Shown here: one piece after another, positions 35,786 through 46,550 of the stretch
Numbering within the stretch: position 1 is the first letter of the stretch
Layout: each line of letters begins with the position of its first letter
Source of the DNA: Helianthus annuus
Lineage: Eukaryota > Streptophyta > Magnoliopsida > Asterales > Asteraceae
Direction of reading: 5' to 3'
Assembly (NCBI RefSeq): GCF_002127325.2
Contig: NC_035433.2
Span: 149,182,570-149,246,569 of the forward strand
DNA: 64,000 nt
Translations under genes and position numbers: made by a program
Notes under the pieces: model-generated
What the model was told of the DNA's origin: nothing
Seen by the model: the letters and a program-made list of their open reading frames with translations, nothing else
The model's database searches: none

Positions 35786-36835
35786 TTAGACATCTTTCCC
35801 ATGATTTTGCTTAATCTCCCTTGGGCAATCTTTCCTAAAGTGCCTCATATCCCCGCAGGTATAACATCCTTTATCTTTCCCCTTTCCTTTCTTTCCATGC
35901 TTCGTCTCACTCCAACACGTTTCCCTGTTGTGTCCCACTTTGCCACAGTTGTCACACTTCCCATTTTTACATCGCCCGGTATGATGACGTCGGCACCTGT
36001 CGCATTTAGGTAGTTTACCCATGTACTCTTTTCTCTTTTTGACCTTGTTGTTGCTATTCGTTTGAGTACTCTGCTTGAAGTTTGCGAACTTCCTCTTGTT
36101 ATCTCCAGATGACTCTACATGAGTCTCCCTCTTCTCCTCAGAGGTTGAAAATTTGTTCATCCTGATTGCCTCTTCAGTCAAGGCCACACTTAGATTAATG
36201 GCTTCAGCGATCGTTGTAGGCTTCGATGTCGTCACCATGCTCATGATTTGGGGTGCCAATCCCCAAATGAAACGCTCAATCTTCTTAAACTCTGGGTCTA
36301 CCATGTAAGGAACGATACGCGACAGGACTTGGAACTTCTCCACATACTCAGCTATTTTTGGACCTTCCATCTTCAAGTTCCAGAACTCAGTTTCCACCTT
36401 CTGGCTTTCTGTTCTCAAACAGTACTTTTTATGCATTAGCACTTTCAGCTCGTCCCATGATAAAGCATATGCAGTAGTCTCGCCCATCGTCTGAACTTGG
36501 AGTTTCCACCATGACAGAGCCCCATCTTGGAACAGTCCGGAAATGTACGTGACCTGGTACTCTGGGGCACATTTGCTCGCACGCAAAACAGTGTCCGTTT
36601 TCTCAACCCAGCGCACGAAAGCTACGGCACCCCCAGTGCCGTCGAAATGTAGGGGCTGGCAGCCTAAGAACTGCTTGTAGGTACAGCTGTTGGCTGGATT
36701 ATTTCCCGAGGTACCTCCGCTGCGTTCAGAGCGAAGGGCCTCGTACTGTGCGATGATCTGTATAAGGCGTTCTTGAAATTCCGCCTCTGTAGTCGGCAGA
36801 GGGTTGTTGGTATCGGTGTTTCCTTGAATTGACAT
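35786..36835 (-). CDS. Element D Gag polyprotein, intact (349 aa)
   Basis: The only uninterrupted long retrotransposon frame here with both ends in place. Starts MSIQGNTDTN at 36835 and ends after NHGKDV at 35786. Residues about 50-230 form the gag capsid-like domain (CTYKQFLGCQPLHFDGTGGAVAFVRW, LSWWKLQVQ, FIWGLAPQI). A basic linker follows (residues about 240-290). Two CCHC zinc knuckles close the protein: CDNCGKVGHNRETC (294-307) and CYTCGDMRHFRKDC (324-337). A role in particle assembly and RNA binding is inferred from the family. Its survival beside ruined pol fits selection for a self-supplied Gag, or simply recent origin of gag. A clean stop separates it from the decayed protease. Confidence 0.88.
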   Translation of the reverse strand: MSIQGNTDTNNPLPTTEAEFQERLIQIIAQYEALRSERSGGTSGNNPANSCTYKQFLGCQPLHFDGTGGAVAFVRWVEKTDTVLRASKCAPEYQVTYISGLFQDGALSWWKLQVQTMGETTAYALSWDELKVLMHKKYCLRTESQKVETEFWNLKMEGPKIAEYVEKFQVLSRIVPYMVDPEFKKIERFIWGLAPQIMSMVTTSKPTTIAEAINLSVALTEEAIRMNKFSTSEEKRETHVESSGDNKRKFANFKQSTQTNSNNKVKKRKEYMGKLPKCDRCRRHHTGRCKNGKCDNCGKVGHNRETCWSETKHGKKGKGKDKGCYTCGDMRHFRKDCPREIKQNHGKDV

Positions 36836-38690
36836 CTTCTAAGAGGAAGATTGGATAGGTCAGGTTTCTTTAAGAACATAAGCACAAAAGCATCTACTTA
36901 ACGACTGAAACCCAGGGGGTGTATTACATATATGTTTATACGTAGTTGTTATAACAATCAATCACATATCGTCACAATTATAGCACATCTTGTAGATAGG
37001 AACGTAGTAAGTAAGCATGTAGTACTATAGTTATTGCACAAATATGCAGGTCAACACGTATTTAGTAAGAACATAGCGACTGAGCCTTCATCATTTACCA
37101 CCCATAATCACAGTGTCTACGAAGTGTATTACATCAAATGGGACACAGGGTCACCCTACCCTTGCCCAATAAATCTATCAGTGTATCCAAATCACGTGGT
37201 CAAAAGTAGTCTTTAAGAGTCTCCACAATCCTGACTTATCATTAGTGTCTTTACCCAAATGTAATGCAGTCCACATAATCCAGAAACCAATTATACTGGT
37301 GACTGAGGTGGAGGAGGAAAGAAAAGTAAATCGTTATCATGCGTGAACCCCTCCTCGAGCTTGTATATATGTTGAAGTAATTAACCGATCTGCCGCTCGA
37401 CAGTAAAAGAAACGAGCATCAAAAACCTAGAAAAGGCGTCATAGCAGCAGATGAGAGTGCAAAAGAAGTCTTTGGTAATTGTGTAGGATCAAAGTATACT
37501 GGCAATAAACAGGGTGGAGGTTGTGGTGCCAACTCCAGCTCAACATTCTGCGACTTATATCCTCAAACTGTAGCTTGATGTGACAGGTGTACTCATCCCG
37601 TGTGTAGCCTCCATAATGTGAGGGATGACAAGGGTCTAAAATCAACATAGTGTAGCATAGGAATCCATCGAAATGACTTGTCCAGCGTTGTAGAGGTGAA
37701 TGTAGCAAACGGTGCGTCTTGTTAAGTTTAGGAAAAATTTTGCCGTAGCAGAAGAATCGTTATGCGGGTGCTGACCTGGAGCGCCTTCCTGGGGTGCGGG
37801 TATGTCTTCAAAGAGAACGGTAGGCATGTCGGTGCAATGGATGTCGGTCTTCATAGATGCAACATCAGCGGGTGCAGGTGCGGTAGAAATGTCTCAACAA
37901 AAGGAAATTCAATAGGCGCAAGTACTAGGTCTGGTAAGAGGAGTGCAAGGTATAGTAGTCCAAAGGAAATAATGTCACGTTTAAACAGGTTCAGCAGGTG
38001 CAACATCAAGCTGGCCCGCAAGGAACTGGAGCTGCCTCAGGGGCAGGTCCTGGGGAGTGTGAGGGTATGTGATCTTGAGCAAGTGTTAGTGAAGTAGTCA
38101 AAGCGGCGGCGTCGTCCGTGTTGGGAGCAAAAAGCGGTAACCTGCCTGTTTGTAAAGTCGTAAATGTCGCAGACTCAAAGGAGTCTGAAATCGAGTGTAT
38201 ACTAGAATCAGAGGATAGTTTGATAATAGGGATCTCAAAACGTAGAGTTAGTAACAACGTCCTCATCTAACTTTCCATCATCCTGGGTATCAACGGAAGG
38301 ATCATCAATAAGCAAATTAACGTCGTCATCAAACAACTTGTCCAAGAGGTACGGCGTCGAGAATCGGAGCCATGATGTGCGCGTCATCAAAGTGTCCAAA
38401 TGATGAGGTAATCATGGACCGAAACAAGGATGACAGGAAGTTTCTTGTCAAGGAAGCCATCTGCAAGGGTAATTCATCACCAGAGTCTGGCAGCGCGGAT
38501 GGTTGGCAGTCGTCCTCGTTCTTGGTCAACATGTCAGGGTCACTCTCAGTGTCTGACGTAAATATCTCCGGCGCAAGTGCAGTCTCATTATTTGTGACGG
38601 CGGCCATAGGGTCATCAATGCTTGACAACTCGCTTTTTGATCAAGGCGACATGTGTATCGGTGTATGGTATTCATAGTATGTATTCCCAT
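36836..38690 (-). pseudogene. Element D leader with decayed acidic/Pro-rich upstream frame
   Basis: Between primer site and gag, on the element's sense strand, lie successive fragments in shifted frames: an acidic Ser/Asp-rich piece (38329-38628, e.g. FTSDTESDPDML), an Ala/Pro-rich piece (38006-38266, SHSPGPAPEAAPVP), DMPTVLFEDIPAPQEG (within 37642-37854) and HYGGYTRDEY (within 37439-37708). The biased composition and the series of frames on one strand suggest one former reading frame upstream of gag, now broken. I do not know its function. The last 600 bases before gag show nothing. Confidence 0.5.
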
Positions 38691-38798
38691 AGTAATCACT
38701 ATCGGTTAGCGTATGCAAACAGTTTCCACATATGCACGTTTATCAATAATCAACAATTAAGCATGTATACGATAAAAATGTAAGCAAGTAATCATCCT

Positions 38799-39121
38799 AG
38801 TCTTCCCTAGACTATCTCACCCAGTCTCTTAGACCGAACTCCCTAGTCTCTCAGACTGACTCCCTGGTCTCTAAGACCAACCCCCTGGTCTCTAAGACCC
38901 ACTTCCTGGTCTCTAAGACCAACTCCCTGGTCTCTAAAACCCACTCCCTGGTCTCTAAGACCGACTTCCTGGTCTCTAAGACCAACTTCCCCAGTCTCTA
39001 GGACTAAACCTCCTCAATCTCTAAGATTGAACCCCTCAGTCTCTAAGACTGAACCTCCCCAGCCTCTAAGGCTGAACCTCCCTCAATCTCTAAGATTGAA
39101 TCCCTCAGTCTCTAAGACTGA
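38799..39121 (-). repeat. Tandem array of ~14 covarying mini-hairpins next to D primer site
   Basis: Units of 20-21 bases. The core of each is a 5-bp stem with a 3-base loop, mostly CTA: GGTCT/AGACC, AGTCT/AGACT, AATCT/AGATT, AGCCT/AGGCT. Eleven of fourteen units pair perfectly despite different arm sequences; the other three have one non-Watson-Crick pair. A looser related hairpin (TAGTCT...AGACTA) lies at 38799-38815. The array sits about 180 bases from the primer site in the RNA leader. Confidence 0.9.
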
Positions 39122-39297
39122 ATTATAAACATATATTTTGGAATGTGTATTTGTGCCTTTTGTTTGTAAAAATGTTTGTTCCCTGGATCTGGGCGTTTTG
39201 TGTATGCAATGAAAACATGTTTGTAAAAGCGTTTTCGTGAGAGCCCTATTGATCGTAGTCTAGACTCGAGAATGAATCCTAGTTCGCTACGATCGAA

Positions 39298-39309
39298 GCT
39301 CTGATACCA
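39298..39309 (-). other. Element D primer-binding site (initiator Met tRNA)
   Basis: Minus strand TGGTATCAGAGC, three bases inside the 5' LTR boundary; matches 12 bases of the 13-mer seen in A, B and C. Confidence 0.9.
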
Positions 39310-39312
39310 AGC

Positions 39313-42300
39313 TGTCACACCCTGACTTTTGCGGAAGCGTGATTATGGGGTGACTTACTTGTTATCATTGCATTCAACCATATCAAACAATCTATATGAT
39401 AATACCAAAGATTTGTCATCCATAAAATGAGTTTAAAACATAACAACATTGTCTAAAACGTAGACTTCAAAATTTAAGTTTTACAAACCAGATGAATTGT
39501 GTAAAAGTTTGCTAAGGACTCATCAAAAGATAATAGTTGAAATCAAAGTTTGGAAGACGTGTCTCGTCCAGGATTAAGACACACTGGCCAAAACCCAAAA
39601 ACCATGGATGACATCTTTATACTTAACATGACTTGAAATTCCAACGCCCGCCAGATCCATACATAATTTCCTGAAATACATGTAGTTTGAAAAGTCAACA
39701 AAAAGTTGAGCGAGTTCATGTGTATGTGAGTTTGTACAAATCGTTAATATATGTCTGCATAAATTGTTAAAATGTGTCTGTATGTCCTTGGTATGTAGCA
39801 ATAAGGAAAAACAGATCAATTAATGTGTAGCTAATACATTAATAAGTGATATGGCCTAGGAAGCACTCAAACCTGTAACGCGTACTTCATACCGGTCCTT
39901 CCGGCGGAACGACATAGTCACCACATGCAGCCACACGCTGGCCCATGTGTGGGGCTCGCAACACCCAATAGATCTATCACTCATGCCTCTCGGTCCTTAT
40001 ACAAGGATTAATGGTCTTACGATAATAGCCTATCCATTCACGTGATCTAACAGTAAGTTCCTTAGCTAATCATACCATGTATAGAAATGTCTGTAAATGT
40101 CTGTAAATGTCTGTAAGTGTCTGTAAAAGTCTGTAAATGTCTGTAATAATTGTAACATGTATTTCACCCCCGAAGTATAAAACTGAAAACGGTTAAGAGA
40201 AAAGGGGGACATGAACTCACAGTATTGCGTCTTCGGTACTCGTAACCCAAATCTCCTCAGCAAACACGACTACCTACAATGTTCTAACGTCTATTAGACG
40301 GACGGACCGTGCCTTGGCTTAGAGTTTAGTGTTTTGAGTTACGTTACTTTGGTATTATGTTGTTAAAATAATATAATTATTTTAACTTTATTAGAAAAAT
40401 AGTTAGACAACTATTTCGTATTTATTTTCTCGAATGTTTTACTAAGTGTTCGGATTCTCGGAAGATTTCGGCAGAGTCTCCTCTGCAAATAGAGGTGTCC
40501 ATGCTTAAATAGCATATCATTTTCTTTTATATATATCCAATAGTTCATATTCAATAATCAAACCGACATATCGACAAACAGAACATTACTTACTTTATTT
40601 CAGCTTTACTACTCAAAACCGGTCTGTTTTCGAGGATTTTTATAAAATAGTTAACCTTTTCTAAAAATTCTCAAATTTTTACAGAATATGACATATGTTC
40701 CAAAATTTATTGTGTAAAAATATCAAAGTCCAATTCGTTACCCATATTTTATAAAAATTCATTTTCTTGACTGCAATCAGATTTGCTACCTTCTGATCAC
40801 AGTTTACGGAAATATTCACTAAAAATCAACCGTAAGTCCGTTTGACGAAATTCCAGTTGGAGGGTCGTCCGGACAACGGTGTCCATCTTCTGTAAAAATT
40901 TCATGGGTTGATTTTATTCAGGTCTTAAGTTGTGACTACGAAAATGTCATACTTTTTCTGAAACAAAAATGCAGCTTGAGCTGCTGTCCAAAAATAATCT
41001 TTTAAAAATAGTAAACGGTATCGAAAAATTATGATTCCAGTTCCATTTGTTAAGTTATTCCAAAATACTCATTTTAGGCTTTAGAAAATCCACTTTTCGA
41101 CTTAAAATGATCCCGTTACAGCCTGTTGAAGTTGGCTGGAAATCCAACTCAGCAAGCTGTTTGAGTTTTTGTGTGAGCAAAACAATCAACAATCGAACAA
41201 AAATCGAAGTGAGGCAAGAGTATGAATGGACTTACTACTAGCACAAGGCTAGGGTTGTAATCTTAGGATGAGATGACAAGAAATGATGGTGAGAAAGGCC
41301 TTGAACAAAGCTTCTTGAGAGCACTTCAACTTCTTACTCCTATGGAGGATCTTGGAGCTTGGAATAGGGTTTGTTAGTGAAAGAGATGAAGTTGTGAAGG
41401 TAGGAGATGATGAATTTCAGTTATGGTGAGAGGAGAAGGGTATGTTGGCCGATTTTTAGAAGGAGGAGGGAGAGAGGAGTAGTAATCTTGAGGAATGATG
41501 GCATATTTCTTGGAAATCAAAGGCCACCCTAACCCTATAGTCATCATTAGTTAATTCTTAGCCAATCAATGATCAAGAGAATATAAACTAAATCTAAACA
41601 AAATATTTTGGTAATCATTTTGCTGGAAATTCGGTTGGGGGGGGGGTAATGTGTAAATATTTGGTAATTAGTAGGTAACTATTAGAAGGTTAAGGGTATT
41701 TACAAGTATAGTGGGTGTATGTCATGTTTACATGGTGCATGGGGATTTTTGTGACCATTATTAATTTAAAATAATAAAATAATATTTCTAACAATATTTT
41801 CATGTCCCGGGTAATGTCTGGTTGTTTGGTTTCGCATTGTTCCGTTAAAGCGTTTAATTGACCCGTAAAGCGTCTTTTGTGCATCTTGTTGTAACGAATT
41901 TAATTCCAACACTTAGGAAAGTGTCCAGGACCATTTAGTCAATACTCTGTATAATATGAGTGTGTTAAAAGCTGAATTGTTACTGAAAATGCGGAATTCT
42001 GTAATTAAATTGCGTTTTAGGCACTTTCCGGCACTCAAACTATCACCTAGTGACATAGTCTTATGGTCCTCACTTCCCTACACTCCATACTGGTGTAGTG
42101 TTTTATCCCTGGCCCATACTGGCCTAAAAATAGTGTCTGTCTATGTGCTGGCATTGTCAGCACGTGTCTGAGTTATTCGCTCACTGTACTAACTGTGCTT
42201 TGTGCATCAGGTTTGTCACTAAGAGTCTGTATGAAATAATTGAAGTGACTGTATGTAAAGAATGCACATGTATGTATATAACATAAATCAGTAAGCAGTT

Positions 42301-42391
42301 TAAAGCATCAGATGTAATCAAGCACAGTCATTAAGCTCATAATTAAAATTAATTAATTGTACGGATGCATGCAAAATTGACGGTTGTCACA
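39313..42391 (-). repeat. Element D 5' LTR (right in window)
   Basis: Near-identical to 29922-32999. Confidence 0.95.
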
Positions 42392-42605
42392 TGAATCACT
42401 AGTCATCCCACATACAGATGTGCATATAGATGAGAGCTTGAAATTTGTGGAGAAACCTTTGTCGATTGAGGATCGACAAGTTAAGAAGCTTCGGAGGAAG
42501 CATGTGCCTATTGTAAAGGTTAAATGGGATGCCCGTAGAGGTCCCGAGCACACGTGGGAGTTAGAATCCACAATGCAGGAAAAATACCCTCATTTGTTTC
42601 AGTAA
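42392..42605 (+). pseudogene. Element C chromodomain-like tail (after D)
   Basis: First five bases are D's duplicated target. Continues the frame from 29916 and ends PHLFQ at TAA 42603-42605. Contains VPIVKVKWDARRGPEHTWE, the chromodomain-like segment also seen in A and B. In this family the tail is thought to guide integration to particular chromatin. Confidence 0.85.
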
Positions 42606-42626
42606 ATCTCGAGGTCGAGATTTCTT

Positions 42627-42641
42627 TTAAGGGGGTGAGGA
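42627..42641 (+). other. Element C polypurine tract
   Basis: TTAAGGGGGTGAGGA just before the right LTR; identical core to B's tract. Confidence 0.85.
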
Positions 42642-45600
42642 TGTAACACCTCGAAAATTTATGTCCAATAATGTATCGACACGTGTCATGGACTTAAAAC
42701 GTGCAAAGGATTGATTTAGAAGGACTAAAGTTGACAAACAAGAAATCTATGTGCGTAAAAGGATTCAAAATGTCAACAATGAGTAAATATATCTTTCAAT
42801 AACCCTACATGATGTTTATACCCTTAAACGAATAAATCATGGATCATACGAAGCTAATTGTGAAAGAAAGTGAGGAATTACAAACTACAGGGGCTAAATG
42901 TGTCAACATGTTTAAAGTATACCTCTGAGTGATCTTTTAGCAAACCCAAAGCTTTGTAATGGTTAATTATACTCACAAGAATGTGTGATAAAAATTTCAC
43001 AAGGTTTCGATGAAGTATGAGAAAGTTATGACAATATTCGTATGCGAGGGGTTAAAAGCGTCAAACCGCAAAAGTATGTCAATTCGTAAGGTTTCGGACC
43101 TTCCGAAATATAACCATGAGTTTAGTATACTCTAATTAACCTTTAGATAGCTTAGATATAGGCTTAGAGGTGTTTGGTGCGCAAAAATAAACTTTTATGT
43201 CATGCAGGGACTAAAAGTGTCAAAAAGTGCACAAGTTTGCACTTTCGCGCATATCTTGCATTCTGAATATCCCCGGACACCCAAAAATTTATGTAAGCAC
43301 TAAAATATTTTATTTTAGTGTTTGGCTTGATAAAATTCCATTCGTCGCGTAATTTGGAACGTTTTTAGCGTCCGTCCGTGTTTCGTCGTAATTAGCCGAA
43401 CAACGGGACCGTACGACCAAACGAACCGACATCCGGCACATTTTTGAGCATGTTTCATGTTCCCTATGCTTAGGCATCATTGTAGAGCCTTAAAAATGGT
43501 TTAACGGGCCTCAAATGTGTCGGAAATGGCATTTGGGAGTGCAGGGGCCAAATCTGTCAATTAATGAAAGATTGCATGTGCTGTACAGGTCCCTTACGGA
43601 CCGTATACAGGACCATACGGTCCGTATAGCATGCCCAGTTCCAGAATTTTGAAAACCAGCTTTGGTTTTGCTCTCACACTCTCATAATCGAATCTAGGGG
43701 CTGCCCATTGTTTTGTAAACCATGGGTATGAAGTGTAGGGCTGAGATTGAAGCACGATTACCGATGAACGATCCTAACGGCTCTCAAAATCCTATAAATA
43801 CCCCTTAGATTTTGGGTTTCACTTGCACCTCTTCTCATTTCTGGATTGCTCTCTGATTTCTCTGCATTCCTTGAGGGTCTTGAGCTTCTTGAGAACCTCT
43901 TTCAAGTACTTTAGACTTTTGTAAGTGGTTCCTTTCATGCTTAGTTTTTGTTTAGCGTTTAAACCGAAAAGTCAAGCGTTATCGATAAAAACTTTGACTT
44001 TTAATCGGTTGAGCCATGGTTCGCGTTGAACACGGCTACGTGATCGTAATTAGGTAGGTGTTTAACCCTCTAAAGGGCATCTCCTAATTACCACGTTTAC
44101 TTAGTTTAATTGTCGGGTCAAATTAAAGTCAATCGGGTTTGTTTTAAATAAAATTCACAACTAATAATATGAAAGTCATAAAATCAGTTTTGTCACTTTA
44201 ATGACTTGGTAAATATTAGTTGAACATGTCTAAGCATGATTCAACCCGACAATTCTAAGTATAGGCTCGGTTCGCAACCGAAAGTCGCAAAGTTTGACCT
44301 TTGCTTTGACTTTCAGTTCTGACCCGAATTAGCTTGAGTTTATTTATGCCTTAGGGTCCTTTGTGATCATGTTATATGATAGTATAACCCCCCAAAGTTA
44401 TACTACTTGGTTCTTTGGAATTAAAGACCATCGCATGTTTCCATAATGCCTAAATGTGACCATAATGCCCTTTAATGTTAAAACAATATTTTTGAAGATG
44501 TTAAAGGACTAAAACCTTTATTACTGACCTATAAGCATGTCCATAAAATTTCACATCAGTTTGAGGTCTAGATTAGGAGATATGCCCATTAGCGTAATTA
44601 AGAAGCTTTTCGGAAAATTAACCGTATGATTAGCATATAGCCTATCTAAACCCAATTTTTTGATACCAAATCTATTACCCACTGATGTAATATAATATTT
44701 TGGGATTTTTGAAGATTTTTATTTATTTTTAGGCTGATCGTAACCTAGGGTTCTAAGCCTTACTCGGTAATTGCCGGTTTTGCCCTTTTAGGCTATAAAA
44801 TGAGTTTTACAAAAACCTTTTGACCCCAAACCTTTTTATACGGATCTAATATGATAAATAAAGTATTTTGAGCCTTCTAGAATAATAAAATATCAGCTTC
44901 CCTTTAAGAACCCGGAAATAGCTTAATATCGCCTTTTAAGCGTTTTTAACGCATAGTATGTATTAAAACCATTTTAGGTGCATAAGACTTGATACCTACT
45001 GATGTTTTAAGTAAATTTTCATACTTTGGCAGTAAGCAAAAGACTTAAACTCAGAATTCTAGTTTTGACCTTTTAAGCCTATGTGAAATTACCAAAATGC
45101 CCTTAAGATGCATAGTTTGGTTATAAGTGATAAATTTCACCTATAGGTTATACCCAAATGATATAACTTGGTAAATTAAGTATTTTTACTGATATAATCA
45201 GACCCGAAACTCAGATTGCTATTTAACCTCTTTTATAACCTTTAAAATGACCAAAATACCCCTACGGGGCATAAATTGGTTTTAAACTCGTTTTGGGCAT
45301 AATGGAAGATATCCTACTGATATCACAACATATCAAAGGCATATTAACTTATGGAACATGTTCATGACTCTTATGGTTACCCGTTACGCATATTTCGCGT
45401 TCGGATCGGCCTATGTGACTAGTTTGCATATATAAGCCGAAACGGGTCAAACCAAATCGTTTTTGTCTCAATATTCAGAATGTGTTTAAGTTACCTATAT
45501 TAAACAAGCATGCAAGCTTGTCGGGTCAAAACCACATTCTAAACCGGTCTTCGCTTTATCATGCGTTTGAACCGTGTATTCCTTTTGAAAACTAACCGGT

Positions 45601-46550
45601 CTAAGTCTAAGCTTAATTAAAGACCCGTTAGGATTCTAATAGGTTATTAAAAACCTTCGTTCCAGATTAGGAGCCCAGTAAAAGCTATCTGTACTTTCTG
45701 ATTTGATATACGGCTGGGATTGAATTTATATTCAGCTCAGGTAAATACCCTTAACTTATTTTCCCTATACGGGCTTGGGATACGGTACTATAAAAGTACC
45801 GCTTGGTCGGGTGTATGTAGTCATTTAAATCGGAATGTGATTGATGTATTTTCATAACCTGTTTGATATGTATTATTTGGTGTATGGCCTTTGGGGGTTA
45901 AATGACCATGTCCCGGATATCCTTGGCATCATTCATGAAATGGCCACGACCTAAGCACGAGGTGTAGGCGTACACCTGACAGCTGCATTATGTAAAAACT
46001 GGTATCCCACTATAAGGAATCGACCTTGTGGGCATTATACCTGTGGTGTGTCAGTTAACTTAAGTCCGGCCCTACAAACCGGCCCTAATGGACGACAAAT
46101 GAGTAAAACTGTATACAAGATTATTTGAATAATTGTCCCAAGTTATAAAATATTTTTGCCGAAGTGCATTTAAATCAATTTTCAAACTCTTTTCAAAATG
46201 AGTCAGTTAAGTTGTATTTACCAGTGCAAACTGACGTATTTTCCAAAAAGGCTAAGTGCAGGTGCTAGACGAAATAGGCTGGCTACTCCAGGCATCATTA
46301 CTCAAGTCTCGCAAGCTTTAGATGTCAAAGTCTGTTGAACAATTTTCCTTTTTATTTGATCCGCCTGTGGATCTGTTTCGGCTGTGTTGTAATACTTAAA
46401 CATTACATTTTGTTCAGTTGAAATAAATCTATATCTTTTGCTTCCGCTGTGCATTTTATATGTTCTGTTGTTTGACTATGATGATATCAATGACGTCACG
46501 ATACTCCCCACCGGGCCCACCGGTGACACGTGGAAAATAGGTGTGTGACA
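42642..46550 (+). repeat. Element C right (3') LTR
   Basis: Same boundaries and landmarks as the left LTR; TATAAATA at 43793-43800, stem-loop at 46509-46525. Confidence 0.96.

Larger units (their letters stand above)
29922..42391 (-). mobile_element. Element D: young TR-GAG-type Ty3/gypsy element, antisense within C
   Basis: 12.5 kb insertion in C's tail, minus strand, TGAAT duplication. LTRs are 3078 and 3079 bp and differ by about two substitutions and one G-run indel by eye. In its own orientation: 5' LTR (39313-42391), Met-tRNA primer site, hairpin array, decayed upstream frame, intact gag, heavily decayed protease and RT, unrecognisable remainder, polypurine tract, 3' LTR (29922-32999). 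The RT remnant has many stops although the LTRs are almost identical, so the element was already pol-defective when it last moved. Confidence 0.93.
20749..46550 (+). mobile_element. Element C: Ty3/gypsy chromovirus (Tekay/Del-like), interrupted by D
   Basis: 13.3 kb element expanded to 25.8 kb by D. LTRs are 3910 bp (20749-24658) and 3909 bp (42642-46550), with about 30 differences noticed by eye. It holds complete gag, protease, RT, RNase H, integrase and chromodomain-like tail, but is dead: a frameshift in gag, stops at 27116 and 29759, an Asn replacing the protease catalytic Asp, and D inserted in the tail. Confidence 0.94.

Noticed and set aside
38815..39121. Regularly spaced short palindromic repeats resembling a CRISPR array
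   Set aside because: Spacing is 20-21 bp with no unique spacers, the host is a plant, and the array lies in a retrotransposon leader.
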